From NCBI GenBank assembly GCA_964485455.1, contig CAZAJU010000009.1, positions 1 to 35,415 of the forward strand: a stretch of 35,415 nucleotides of DNA, given 5' to 3'. Under the pieces are notes generated by a model. The model ran no database searches and was not told the DNA's origin. It was given only the letters and a program-made list of their open reading frames with translations. The position numbers and the translations under genes were made by a program. Shown in pieces: positions 14,698 through 23,586 of this stretch (its first letter is position 1; each line of letters starts with the position of its first letter). This DNA is from Tissierella_B sp964485455 (lineage in GTDB: Bacteria; Bacillota; Clostridia; Tissierellales; Tissierellaceae).

Positions 14698-15840
14698 ATG
14701 GGAAATATAGAATTAATAGCAACTACAACCTTTGGACTTGAAGCTGTCTGTAAAAGAGAGCTTATAGATCTAGGGTTTGAAAATGTACAGGTTGAAAATG
14801 GAAAACTAACATTTCCTGCATCAGAAAAAGATATTGCTAGGACAAATATTTGGCTTAGAACAGCAGATAGAGTACTACTTAAAGTTGGAGAATTCAAGGC
14901 TTTAACTTTTGATGAGCTCTTTGAAGGAACCAAGGCACTTCCTTGGGATGAGTGGATACCTGAAGATGGTAATTTTGTAGTAGAGGGAAAGAGTGTATCC
15001 TCTAAATTGTTTAGCATCTCTGATTCACAGAGAATAGTAGAAAAGGCTATAGTCGAAAAATTAAAGACCAAGTATCATGTAGATTGGTTTGAAAAAACTG
15101 GACCAAAATACACAGTAGAAGTATCTTTGCTTAAGGACATAGCTACACTTACTATTGATACATCTGGTGAGGGTCTTCATAAGAGAGGGTATAGGGATAG
15201 AGCAGGGGATGCACCAATAAAAGAAACACTTGCTGCTGCAATGATTCTTTTAAGCTATTGGAATAAGGATAGAACACTATTGGATCCATTTTGTGGTTCT
15301 GGGACTATACCTATAGAAGCAGCTATGATTGGCAAGAACATAGCTCCGGGATTAGATAGAAAGTTTGCAGCAGAAGAATGGCCTAGGATTCCAAAAGAGT
15401 TTTGGACAGAGGTTAGAAGAGATGCCTTCAAGGCAATTGATAACGATGTAAAGCTCGATATTCTTGGATGCGATATAGATAAACGTTCTATTCTAAGAGC
15501 TAGAGACAATGCAGCAAATTTGGGCCTTGAAGATGATATTCAATTTTTCATGAAGGATATGAGGGATGTAGATCTCCGTAATGAATATGGAGTAGTAATT
15601 ACAAATCCACCTTATGGAGAGAGAATGGGAGAAAAAGAGGAAATCCAACAGCTTTATATAGACCTTGGAAATAAGTTTAAAGAATTGGATACCTGGTCTA
15701 TGTACCTGATAACCTCAGAAGAGGAATTTGAGAAGCTATATGGAAAAAAAGCAGATAGAAAGCGTAAGCTTTATAATGGAAGAATCAAAGTAGATTATTA
15801 TCAATTTTATGGACCAAGACCACCTAAGAAAGATGAATAG
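14698..15840 (+). CDS. THUMP-domain class I SAM-dependent RNA methyltransferase (RlmL-like, YpsC family)
   Basis: A 380-residue cytoplasmic enzyme expected to methylate guanine N2 in 23S rRNA. The THUMP/ferredoxin-like RNA-binding half covers about residues 1-160. The Rossmann methyltransferase has DPFCGSG at 196-202 (SAM loop) and the N2-methyltransferase motif NPPYG at 303-307. It lacks the second RlmK domain of the proteobacterial RlmKL fusion, as usual in Firmicutes. GAGGAG precedes the ATG; a TATAAT at 14663-14668 may be the -10 box, but the -35 is weak. pduO follows 9 bp after its stop, so the two are co-transcribed. Confidence 0.88.
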   Translation: MGNIELIATTTFGLEAVCKRELIDLGFENVQVENGKLTFPASEKDIARTNIWLRTADRVLLKVGEFKALTFDELFEGTKALPWDEWIPEDGNFVVEGKSVSSKLFSISDSQRIVEKAIVEKLKTKYHVDWFEKTGPKYTVEVSLLKDIATLTIDTSGEGLHKRGYRDRAGDAPIKETLAAAMILLSYWNKDRTLLDPFCGSGTIPIEAAMIGKNIAPGLDRKFAAEEWPRIPKEFWTEVRRDAFKAIDNDVKLDILGCDIDKRSILRARDNAANLGLEDDIQFFMKDMRDVDLRNEYGVVITNPPYGERMGEKEEIQQLYIDLGNKFKELDTWSMYLITSEEEFEKLYGKKADRKRKLYNGRIKVDYYQFYGPRPPKKDE

Positions 15841-15849
15841 GGGGATTAA

Positions 15850-16374
15850 ATGAAAATTTATACTAAGACTGGAGACAAGGGAACCACTTCTCTTTTTGAT
15901 GGAAATAGGGTTAATAAGGATGATATCAGAGTAGAAAGCTATGGGACCATAGATGAGCTTGGTAGCTTTTTGGGACTTGCCAAAAACTACGTTGAGGATC
16001 AGGAGATTAGAGAATTGATACAAAACATACAAAATAAGCTCTTTACCGTAGCATCCAACTTGGCGATTGAAAATCAAGAGAATGTAAAAGTTCATATTGT
16101 TGAAGAAGATATTATATTTCTTGAAGAAATAATAGATAAGTACATGAATCTCTTAAACAACCCAATGGGATTTATAGTACAGGGTTCAAATATTAAATCC
16201 GCATATTTACACGTAGCAAGGACAGTTTGTAGAAGAGCTGAGAGAAGAATAATTTCCCTATCAGGGATAGCTAATGTAGACCCCTTAGTAATAAAATATG
16301 TTAATAGATTATCAGATTGCTTATATGCTATGGCAAGATTCCTAGAAGAAGAACAGGTTAAGGTTAGATATTAA
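15850..16374 (+). CDS. pduO: Cob(I)alamin adenosyltransferase, PduO type
   Basis: A 174-residue enzyme that moves the adenosyl group of ATP to cob(I)alamin, forming coenzyme B12. All family motifs are intact: TKTGDKGTTSLF at residues 5-16 (ATP binding), Asp35 in GTIDELGS, and HVARTVCRRAERR near 118-130 (ATP and salt-bridge arginines). It is the intact counterpart of the divergent paralog in the btu operon. It sits 9 bp after the rRNA methyltransferase gene and is not under the cobalamin riboswitch, so it may be made constitutively. GGGGG precedes the ATG. Confidence 0.92.
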   Translation: MKIYTKTGDKGTTSLFDGNRVNKDDIRVESYGTIDELGSFLGLAKNYVEDQEIRELIQNIQNKLFTVASNLAIENQENVKVHIVEEDIIFLEEIIDKYMNLLNNPMGFIVQGSNIKSAYLHVARTVCRRAERRIISLSGIANVDPLVIKYVNRLSDCLYAMARFLEEEQVKVRY

Positions 16375-16428
16375 TAATCTTTGTTCATTTTCATATAAAG
16401 CTAAATAATTTTAAAAAATTATTTCCCG

Positions 16429-16457
16429 TTGTATATAGAAAAAACAAACAATATGAT
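16429..16457 (+). promoter_or_regulatory. Possible promoter of the PAS-PP2C gene
   Basis: TTGTAT (16429-16434), 17-bp spacer, TATGAT (16452-16457). Downstream, TAACG-AAC-CGTTA (16503-16515) is an operator-like inverted repeat about 50 bp past the predicted start. Confidence 0.4.
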
Positions 16458-16546
16458 ATACAATAAGTATACTAATAGCCTTTAACAAGTTTGACTATAG
16501 TTTAACGAACCGTTAGTAACACCAAATGCAAATTATAGGTGATAAT

Positions 16547-17677
16547 ATGATGAATAAAAATGAAGTTCATAAAGAAACTATAAATTTTAAAGAGTATGAC
16601 ATTCTTAACTATGATGTTTTGGATGGTATGGCTGATTGGGTTCGTGTAGTTGATAAAGATGGTATGATTATCTATGCTAATGATGCCATGAAGAAAGCTT
16701 TGGGTGGAGATATAGTAGGTATGATGTGCCATAGGGCCTACTGTAGGGACAAGAAGTGTGCCTTTTGTATAACAAATAAGAGTATTGCTACTGGTGAAAC
16801 TATTCAGAAAGAAGAAATTATTAATGGACGTTATTACTCTGTAAAGAGTTCGCCAGTAAAAAATGGAAATGGAGAAATAAATGCAGCAGTTGAAGTTTTC
16901 AGAGATGTAACAAGAGAGAGAAAACTTGAAATTGAATTAATAGATAGAAATAAAAAGATGCGAAAGGATCTTCAGTTTGCTAAGAAAATTCAGGAGAAGA
17001 TATTGCCTAAGAAGGGAAATATAGACAATATCAACATAGACTATATATATAAAGCATCAGAGATGCTCAGTGGAGACATGTTTGACATATACTACATTGA
17101 TGATGAGAATATTGGAATATATATTAGTGATGTAGCAGGTCATGGAGTAGCGGCTTCTATGATGACCATGTTTATAAGACAAACTATGAGGGGAATAAAA
17201 GACGATATTTTAAGTCCAGCCCTTGTATTAACAGAGCTTCATAGAAGGTTTGGGATGCTTAATTTGGAACTAGACAAGTACTTTACAATCTTCTATGGAG
17301 TATATAATAAGATTACAAATCAGTTCAAATTTGCCAATGCAGGTCATAACTGCATACCGGTTAAGTTCGATGAGGACTCATATGAGTTGCTTGAAGTAAA
17401 GGGATACCCTATAGCTATGTTGTTTGATACCATGGTTTATGAAGAAAAAAGGGTGCAATTAAAAAAGGGAGATAAAATTCTTTTATATACTGATGGAATA
17501 ACAGAAGCAAAGGATCATAATGGGGTAGAATTTGGAGTAGAGGGGATTTTAGAGACTATAAAAAAGAATCCCAACAATCTTTTGGAAGAAATAGAAAATA
17601 AATATATCTACCACAGTTGGGGAGAGCAGGAAGATGATTATGCTCTAGTCCTTGTGGAAGTCTTCAAAAACGCCTAG
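16547..17677 (+). CDS. PAS domain protein phosphatase (SpoIIE/PP2C type)
   Basis: A 376-residue cytoplasmic protein. A PAS sensor domain covers about residues 20-130 and contains four cysteines (61, 66, 71, 74; C-x4-C-x4-C-x2-C). A short coiled linker follows, then a PPM/SpoIIE phosphatase domain from about 155 to the end with SGDMFD, DVAGHGVAASMM, YTDGITEA and a final EDDYAL, which carry the metal-binding aspartates. Such proteins dephosphorylate anti-anti-sigma factors, setting a sigma factor free under stress. AGGTGA fits the ATG at 16547 rather than one 21 bp upstream; a second ATG follows at 16550. No partner kinase or STAS gene is nearby. Confidence 0.85.
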   Translation: MMNKNEVHKETINFKEYDILNYDVLDGMADWVRVVDKDGMIIYANDAMKKALGGDIVGMMCHRAYCRDKKCAFCITNKSIATGETIQKEEIINGRYYSVKSSPVKNGNGEINAAVEVFRDVTRERKLEIELIDRNKKMRKDLQFAKKIQEKILPKKGNIDNINIDYIYKASEMLSGDMFDIYYIDDENIGIYISDVAGHGVAASMMTMFIRQTMRGIKDDILSPALVLTELHRRFGMLNLELDKYFTIFYGVYNKITNQFKFANAGHNCIPVKFDEDSYELLEVKGYPIAMLFDTMVYEEKRVQLKKGDKILLYTDGITEAKDHNGVEFGVEGILETIKKNPNNLLEEIENKYIYHSWGEQEDDYALVLVEVFKNA

Positions 17678-17700
17678 AACATGATTCTAGGCTTTGTATT
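17672..17700 (+). terminator. Probable terminator after the PAS-PP2C gene
   Basis: A perfect 8-bp stem GCCTAGAA/TTCTAGGC with a 5-nt loop overlaps the stop codon; the tail is TTTGTATT, so it may be weak and pgi may be read through. Confidence 0.5.
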
Positions 17701-17721
17701 AAATTAGGGGGGGTATATAGT

Positions 17722-19026
17722 ATGAATATTAGACTAGATTTTACAAATGGATTTGTAAAGGATTATGAGATGAGGTATATTTCACCATTTATTTCTAAGA
17801 GCCATGGTCTTTTACATGAAAAAAAGGGCCCAGGAAGTGAATTCACTGGATGGATGGAACTTCCTGAGAATTATGACAAAGAAGAGTATTTTAGAATTAA
17901 GGAAGCAACGAAGAGAATCAAAGAGAATTCTCAGGCTTTCGTTATTATAGGAATCGGTGGTTCCTATCTTGGTGCAAGGGCTGTAATCGAAGCTTTGTCT
18001 CACACCTTCTATAACGTAATTTCAAAGGAGAAGAGAAATACACCAGAGATTTATTTCGTTGGGAATAATATTTCAACAACTTATTTAAAGGATTTATTTG
18101 AAGCTATTGAAGGAAAGGATGTTAGTATAAATGTAATATCCAAATCCGGAACTACAACTGAGCCAGCCATTGCCTTTAGAATATTTAAAGAATATATGGA
18201 GAATAAATATGGCAAGGAAGAGGCTAAAAATAGGATTTATGCAACGACTGATAAACAAAGAGGAGCCTTAAAACAGCTTGCTGATGAAGAAGGATATGAA
18301 ACCTTTGTCATACCTGATGATATTGGAGGAAGGTATTCTGTCTTAACTGCTGTAGGCTTATTGCCGATCGCTGTTGCTGGTATAGACATAGATAAGCTAA
18401 TGGAAGGCGCCTTAGATGGAATGAAGGAATATTCCAATCCAGTAATTGAAGAGAATCCATGCTATCAATATGCTGCCATAAGAAATGTTTTATATAATAA
18501 AGGTAAGGAAATAGAAATCCTTGTTAATTATGAACCTTCACTACAATATCTTGCAGAATGGTGGAAACAGCTCTTTGGCGAATCAGAGGGTAAGGATGGT
18601 AAAGGTATATATCCTGGCAGTGCTAACTTCACTACTGATTTGCACTCCATAGGTCAATTGATTCAAGATGGCAAAAGAAATCTATTTGAAACAACTATAA
18701 ATATTGAAAACTCAAAGGATGAATTAATACTTAAAGGTTCTCCTGAGGACTTAGATGGATTAAATTATCTTAAGGGAAAGACTTTAGATTTAGTTAATAA
18801 AAAAGCCTTCGAGGGAACATTGATGGCGCATGTTAATGGAAATGTACCAAACCTTATAATCAATGTACCAAAGCTAGATGAGTATTATTTTGGAAAATTG
18901 ATCTACTTCTTTGAAAAGGCCTGTGCTATTTCAGGATATACTCTTGGGGTAAATCCATTTGACCAACCAGGTGTAGAAGAATATAAGAAAAATATGTTTA
19001 GACTTTTAGGAAAGTCCGGATATTAA
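17722..19026 (+). CDS. pgi: Glucose-6-phosphate isomerase
   Basis: A 434-residue glycolytic enzyme joining glucose-6-phosphate and fructose-6-phosphate. Two SIS subdomains are visible: IGIGGSYLGARA near residues 73-84, SKSGTTTEPA near 139-148, and the PGI signature GGRYSVLTAVGLLPIAVAG starting at 202. Its length fits the short bacterial form. A strong AGGGGGGT precedes the ATG. Its product fructose-6-phosphate feeds GlcNAc-1-phosphate synthesis, which links it with glmU and murC downstream. Confidence 0.95.
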   Translation: MNIRLDFTNGFVKDYEMRYISPFISKSHGLLHEKKGPGSEFTGWMELPENYDKEEYFRIKEATKRIKENSQAFVIIGIGGSYLGARAVIEALSHTFYNVISKEKRNTPEIYFVGNNISTTYLKDLFEAIEGKDVSINVISKSGTTTEPAIAFRIFKEYMENKYGKEEAKNRIYATTDKQRGALKQLADEEGYETFVIPDDIGGRYSVLTAVGLLPIAVAGIDIDKLMEGALDGMKEYSNPVIEENPCYQYAAIRNVLYNKGKEIEILVNYEPSLQYLAEWWKQLFGESEGKDGKGIYPGSANFTTDLHSIGQLIQDGKRNLFETTINIENSKDELILKGSPEDLDGLNYLKGKTLDLVNKKAFEGTLMAHVNGNVPNLIINVPKLDEYYFGKLIYFFEKACAISGYTLGVNPFDQPGVEEYKKNMFRLLGKSGY

Positions 19027-19091
19027 ATCTAGAACTTAAGAATTGATAAATTTAAAGTGGATACAATAGAGATTAGAACTGGAGGTTTTTT

Positions 19092-20075
19092 ATGAAATCC
19101 TTTATGAAAGTCTTTATTGTATCCTTTTTTATATTCTTTTTTGCTGTCTATGCAGGCTCGGCTACCTATTTAAAGAAGAAGAATCTAAATGTAAGAGATA
19201 ATCTTGGCTTTGGATTCTATGAGGATGTTGATATTGCTGAGAGTCTTTTGAACAAGCTGGAAACAGAGCCTAAGGAGCCAAAGATATACAAGTCTTTAAG
19301 TGAGGCTGTAGAAGATGATAGTAGAGTAAATTTTCTTGTGCTTGGTATGGAGGATGTAAGAACTGATACCATACTTATTGTCTCCTTTAACCAGGATTCT
19401 AAGGATGTGGAAGTTATATCTATTCCAAGGGATACCTATGTTCACAGGAAGGGATATAACTCTGGGGATCAAAGGAAAATAAATAGTGTATATTATAGCC
19501 ATGATATTGATGGTGTTATTAAAACTGCATCTTATATTCTAAATGATATACCGATTCATCATTATCTTAAAGTAGATTATGAAGGAGTAAAGATGATTGT
19601 AGATACCGTTGGTGGTGTAGAGGTTGATGTTCCCTTTGAAATGAAATATAAGGATATATCTGCTAATCCGCCACTTGATATAGATTTAAAGAAGGGTCGG
19701 CAGATTCTTGATGGTAAAAATTCATTGGATTTCTTAAGGTGGAGGAAAGGCAACAACGAAACTGGATATATAGATGGAGATTTAGGAAGAATAAATGCTC
19801 AGCAAAAGTTTCTTTATTCTCTTGCAGTAAAGGCTAAAGAAAATTTTATTCCTGTAATTTATAAGGTCTATAAATATGTAAATACAGATATGAATTTAGT
19901 TGATATGGTATCTATTGGAAGGAATGCAATTGGAATCAAAGAAGAAGATATAAACTTCAGAACTCTTCCAGGAAAATCTGATATGAGGCTCATAAATAGA
20001 AAGATTTATTCATTTTATATACATGACCAGATTGGAGTAAAAGAAATGCTTGAGGATATTTATAATGTTAAATAA
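19092..20075 (+). CDS. LytR-CpsA-Psr (LCP) family cell-wall glycopolymer ligase
   Basis: A 327-residue protein with one N-terminal transmembrane segment (about residues 4-24) and an extracytoplasmic LCP domain. LCP enzymes move undecaprenyl-linked glycopolymers (teichoic acid type) onto peptidoglycan. Family marks are LGMEDVRTDTILIVSF (Asp and Arg of the active site), SIPRDTYV, a VDTVGGVEVDVP block, and the LRWRKGN...GDLGRINAQQ arginine motif near the end. The loop before RTDT is short compared with typical members. GGAGG precedes the ATG. It faces murC across a shared hairpin. Confidence 0.9.
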   Translation: MKSFMKVFIVSFFIFFFAVYAGSATYLKKKNLNVRDNLGFGFYEDVDIAESLLNKLETEPKEPKIYKSLSEAVEDDSRVNFLVLGMEDVRTDTILIVSFNQDSKDVEVISIPRDTYVHRKGYNSGDQRKINSVYYSHDIDGVIKTASYILNDIPIHHYLKVDYEGVKMIVDTVGGVEVDVPFEMKYKDISANPPLDIDLKKGRQILDGKNSLDFLRWRKGNNETGYIDGDLGRINAQQKFLYSLAVKAKENFIPVIYKVYKYVNTDMNLVDMVSIGRNAIGIKEEDINFRTLPGKSDMRLINRKIYSFYIHDQIGVKEMLEDIYNVK

Positions 20076-20083
20076 TGAGAACA

Positions 20084-20131
20084 AAACAAAACCACTAAAT
20101 CAATTATAATAATTTAGCGGTTTTGTTTATT
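20084..20131. terminator. Bidirectional terminator between the LCP gene and murC
   Basis: A 17-bp stem (20084-20100 with 20112-20128, one mismatch) with a T-rich tail on both strands serves the convergent LCP gene and murC. Confidence 0.8.
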
Positions 20132-20152
20132 ACTCTTCTTTAAAAGCTTTAT

Positions 20153-21559
20153 TTATACAGCTTTATTATCCCTATAATTAGAAAGTATGGATTCCCCAAT
20201 CTTATAAATATTTCCAGCTCCCATAGTAAGTATTATATCATTTTCCTTAGCTTCACTTACAAGGTACTTTTCAATCTCCTCGAAGGAGCCTAAATACATG
20301 GAATCTTGTCCATTTTCCTTTATACGATTAGACAAGTCCTTAGAGTGAATCTCTCCATTATCTAACTCCCTTGCAGCATAGATATCTGCAATAATTACTT
20401 TATCAGCTCCATCAAAGGATTTTGCAAAGCTATCCAATAAGGCCTTAGTTCTAGTAAAGGTATGAGGTTGAAAAACACAATAGATTTTTCCATTTGTAGA
20501 TTTTCTCAAGGCTGTTAAGCTAGCGCTAATCTCTGTTGGATGGTGAGCATAGTCATCGATAACCTTTGTTGTTTTGTTGATATAACCTTTAAGTTCCAAT
20601 CTTCTGTGAACACCGGTATAGAAGGTTATTAATTCAGAGATTTTATCCATTGGAATACCATAAGTGTGAGTTGTAGCTATGGCAGCCAAGGAATTATATA
20701 TATTATGAATTCCCATTACACTTAAGCTAATCTCATAAGTTTCAGCATTCTTTATCTTCAAGGTATATGTTGGAAGTCCATCAGAATTATATCTTATATT
20801 TTCAGCTTTATAATCACAATTTTTATTAATTCCAAATGTTATTACGTGTGATTTTGCTTCATTTATTACCTTGTTAGCATTCGGGTCATCTATATTGATT
20901 ACTAGATAACTGGTTTCTTTTAGATTTTTTACATATCCTATAAAGGTTTCAATAATATGGTCCATATTCTTAAAATAATCTAGATGGTCTTCATCCATAT
21001 TAAGTATAATTGCCATAGTAGGGAAGTATTTTAAGATATTAGCTTTATATTCACAGGCTTCAGTAAGGATATATTCATCTGTACCAAGTTTTACATTGCC
21101 GCCTATATCATCTAACTCTCCACCTATGAGTATTGTTGGCTTAAGTTCACTATGGTTCATAATGGTTGCTACCATACTGGTTGTAGTGGTTTTACCATGT
21201 GTACCTGATATTGCTATAGAGTTCTTATAGTTTTTCATTAATGCTCCAAGGAAAGTAGCTCTGTCAGTAACTTGTGCTCCTGAATTTAAAGCTGCCAATA
21301 ACTCCTCATTATTTGATGAGATAGCATCAGTATATATTATTAGATCTGCTCCAAGAATATTCTCTCGGCTATGACCTATATATATTGTTGCACCAAGATT
21401 TCTTAACCTGCTCACGATTGAAGAGTCTGAATTATCAGTACCTGTAACCTTATAACCTTCTATTAATAATATCTCCGCCAAACCACTCATGCTTATACCG
21501 CCTATTCCAATGAAATGCACATGTTTGTAATCGTGGTTATCTAAAATAAATTCAAACAT
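20153..21559 (-). CDS. murC: UDP-N-acetylmuramate--L-alanine ligase
   Basis: A 468-residue cytoplasmic Mur ligase adding L-Ala to UDP-MurNAc in peptidoglycan precursor synthesis. N-terminal HFIGIGGISMSGLAEIL near residues 15-31 binds UDP, GTHGKTTTTSMVA near 118-130 is the ATP loop, and YAHHPTEI near 334 marks the C-terminal domain. Length is normal. AGGAGG precedes the ATG. TATAAT boxes lie in the 255-bp upstream gap on this strand (around 21596 and 21649), but no convincing -35 box goes with them. It points away from spoVG. Confidence 0.95.
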   Translation of the reverse strand: MFEFILDNHDYKHVHFIGIGGISMSGLAEILLIEGYKVTGTDNSDSSIVSRLRNLGATIYIGHSRENILGADLIIYTDAISSNNEELLAALNSGAQVTDRATFLGALMKNYKNSIAISGTHGKTTTTSMVATIMNHSELKPTILIGGELDDIGGNVKLGTDEYILTEACEYKANILKYFPTMAIILNMDEDHLDYFKNMDHIIETFIGYVKNLKETSYLVINIDDPNANKVINEAKSHVITFGINKNCDYKAENIRYNSDGLPTYTLKIKNAETYEISLSVMGIHNIYNSLAAIATTHTYGIPMDKISELITFYTGVHRRLELKGYINKTTKVIDDYAHHPTEISASLTALRKSTNGKIYCVFQPHTFTRTKALLDSFAKSFDGADKVIIADIYAARELDNGEIHSKDLSNRIKENGQDSMYLGSFEEIEKYLVSEAKENDIILTMGAGNIYKIGESILSNYRDNKAV

Positions 21560-21742
21560 TCAGTTTCCTCCTAAATAAGTTACTTCTCTTTATGTATATT
21601 ATATCAAATGTACTAGTATTCTAATCATAGTTTCATATTACTGATAGATTATATCATAACAAATAGATTAATGAATAATTATTTAAGTTTTAGGTTAAAT
21701 AAATTAAAAATTTTAAAAAAATAAAAGTTTTTTTACAAAAAA

Positions 21743-21771
21743 GAAGGATTTTTAAAATGTTTGTAGAATAT
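21743..21771 (+). promoter_or_regulatory. Sigma-H-type promoter of spoVG
   Basis: GAAGGATTT (21743-21751) fits the sigma-H -35 consensus RnAGGAwWW. After 11 bp, GTAGAATAT (21763-21771) fits the -10 consensus RnnGAATww. spoVG is a classical sigma-H gene in Bacillus subtilis, which agrees. An A/T-rich tract lies upstream; the rest of the 21560-21742 gap holds nothing else recognised. Confidence 0.65.
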
Positions 21772-21814
21772 TATGATGAGTTGTTCATCTACATTATAAG
21801 GGTGGTGAAAGACA

Positions 21815-22078
21815 ATGAAGATTACAGACGTTAGGGTAAGAAAAGTAACTGAAGAAGGCAAAATGAAGGCAATCGTTTCCGTGACTTTCGACGAGGAGTT
21901 CGTAGTTCATGACATCAAGGTTATAGAAGGCCAAAACGGATTATTTATTGCTATGCCAAGTAGGAAAATGGCGGATGGTGAATTTAGAGACATCGCTCAC
22001 CCTATTAATGCCACCACAAGGCAAAAGATTCAAGAAGCAATTTTTGCAGAGTATGAGAAGAGTTTAGCAACAGAGTAG
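21815..22078 (+). CDS. spoVG: Regulator SpoVG
   Basis: An 87-residue nucleic-acid-binding protein that affects septation, sporulation and virulence-type regulation in Firmicutes. Typical features are the MKITDVRVRKV start, an F-V-V-H-D-I-K-V-I-E-G strand, the GLFIAMPSRK motif near residues 42-51 and the DIAHPIN segment. Length is just short of the Bacillus protein. GGTGG precedes the ATG. A terminator follows directly, so it is a separate unit, ahead of glmU as in B. subtilis. Confidence 0.95.
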   Translation: MKITDVRVRKVTEEGKMKAIVSVTFDEEFVVHDIKVIEGQNGLFIAMPSRKMADGEFRDIAHPINATTRQKIQEAIFAEYEKSLATE

Positions 22079-22100
22079 AAAGAGCCTGAGGCTCTTTTTA
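22079..22100 (+). terminator. Terminator of spoVG
   Basis: AAAGAGCC pairs with GGCTCTTT around a TGA loop, followed by further T; it starts 1 bp after the stop codon. Confidence 0.85.
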
Positions 22101-22182
22101 CTTTTTTGTCGAAAAGGTGTGGACTTATGGGGGAAAAGAGTTAAAATAATATGTAGAGATAAATAAGTGAGGTGATTTAGAA

Positions 22183-23568
22183 ATGAACATTTCAATAATT
22201 TTAGCAGCAGGTGAAGGGACTAGAATGAAATCCAAGGAGCCTAAGGTTTTACATAAAGTATGTGGCAAGCCATTGTTGGAATATGTTTTGAATGCCTGTA
22301 AAATGGCTGACATAGATAAGAATATAGTGATAACAGGGCATGGTAAGGATAAGGTGATGACCTACTTCAACAATGGATCAATTGTTTTTAAGGAGCAGCC
22401 TATATATGAAGGTGCTCCATATGGAACTGGATTTGCTGTCATACAAGCAATAGATGAGATTCAAGATGATAGTGTAGTAACTATTTTGTGTGGAGATACT
22501 CCTCTGATTACCCCTGGCACCCTAAGAAACTTATTGGATTTCCATAAAAAGGGTGAGTTTAAAGGCACTGTACTAACAGCTGTATTAAAAGATACTTCAG
22601 GTTATGGAAGAATTATCCGTAAAGAGAATGGAGAAATAGAAAAAATTGTTGAGCAGAAGGATGCCAACCAAAATGAGCTTTTAATCAATGAGGTAAATTC
22701 AGGAATGTATTGTTTTGAAGGAAAGGCACTAAAGGACGCTCTTAAAAAAATAGGTAACAACAATGCTCAAAATGAATATTATCTCACAGATGTTATCAGT
22801 ATAATGAATGAAGATGGCTACAAGGTAGGCGCCTGTATTATAGATGACTCTAGAGAAATCCAAGGGGTAAATAATAGGATTCAGTTGTCTGAATGCGAAA
22901 CTGAGATGAGAAGAAGAATCAACAATAAACTCATGTTAAGTGGTGTTACCATAATAGACCCATCTGCTACTTACATAGAAGAGGATGTTCAGGTAGGAAT
23001 GGATACTGTGATTTATCCTGGATGTGTAATTGAAGGTAATACTATAATTGGTGAAGATTGTATTATAAGAAGCAATACTAGAATTGTAGATAGTACAATT
23101 GGAAATAATGTAGATATTGAATCATCCTTAATTGAATCAAGCTCTGTTGGTGAAGGATCTCATATTGGGCCTTATGCTCACTTAAGACCTAAGAGCCATC
23201 TTGGAAAACGAGTTAAGATTGGAAACTTTGTTGAAGTAAAAAATGCCACTCTTGGAAATGATACTAAAGCAAGCCATCTTGCTTATGTTGGTGATGCAGA
23301 TGTTGGAAATAATGTAAATATAGGATGTGGAGTTGTATTCGTTAATTACAATGGACGAGAGAAGTTCAGATCAAATATTGCTGATAATGCATTTATTGGT
23401 AGTAATTCTAATATAGTAGCTCCTGTTACTGTCAAAGAGTGGGGATATATAGCAGCAGGCTCCACTATAACGGATGATGTTGGAGAAGGAGATTTATCTA
23501 TTGCAAGAGCTCGCCAGGTAAATAAGCCTGGTTGGGTGGAGTTAAAAGGATTTAAAAAACATAAATAA
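22183..23568 (+). CDS. glmU: Bifunctional GlmU: N-acetylglucosamine-1-phosphate uridyltransferase/glucosamine-1-phosphate acetyltransferase
   Basis: A 461-residue enzyme making UDP-GlcNAc for wall and surface polymers. The N-terminal nucleotidyltransferase has LAAGEGTRMKS near residues 6-16 and GDTPLI near 104-109. From about 250 onward, repeated hexapeptides ([LIV]-G-x4) build the left-handed beta-helix acetyltransferase with the HLRP, NFVEVKN and YVGDA motifs. Length is normal. GAGGTGA precedes the ATG. It heads the glmU-prs-pth-mfd series, in the same order as in B. subtilis. Confidence 0.96.
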   Translation: MNISIILAAGEGTRMKSKEPKVLHKVCGKPLLEYVLNACKMADIDKNIVITGHGKDKVMTYFNNGSIVFKEQPIYEGAPYGTGFAVIQAIDEIQDDSVVTILCGDTPLITPGTLRNLLDFHKKGEFKGTVLTAVLKDTSGYGRIIRKENGEIEKIVEQKDANQNELLINEVNSGMYCFEGKALKDALKKIGNNNAQNEYYLTDVISIMNEDGYKVGACIIDDSREIQGVNNRIQLSECETEMRRRINNKLMLSGVTIIDPSATYIEEDVQVGMDTVIYPGCVIEGNTIIGEDCIIRSNTRIVDSTIGNNVDIESSLIESSSVGEGSHIGPYAHLRPKSHLGKRVKIGNFVEVKNATLGNDTKASHLAYVGDADVGNNVNIGCGVVFVNYNGREKFRSNIADNAFIGSNSNIVAPVTVKEWGYIAAGSTITDDVGEGDLSIARARQVNKPGWVELKGFKKHK

Positions 23569-23586
23569 TTTTTAGGAGGATTATAG

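Noticed and set aside
15736..16095. Open frame opposite the methyltransferase and pduO genes
   Set aside because: It overlaps two clear genes on the other strand, has no ribosome site and no recognisable protein motif.
22990..23460. Regular hexapeptide repeats in glmU as a DNA repeat array
   Set aside because: The periodicity is that of the beta-helix protein fold and is not seen as direct DNA repeats.
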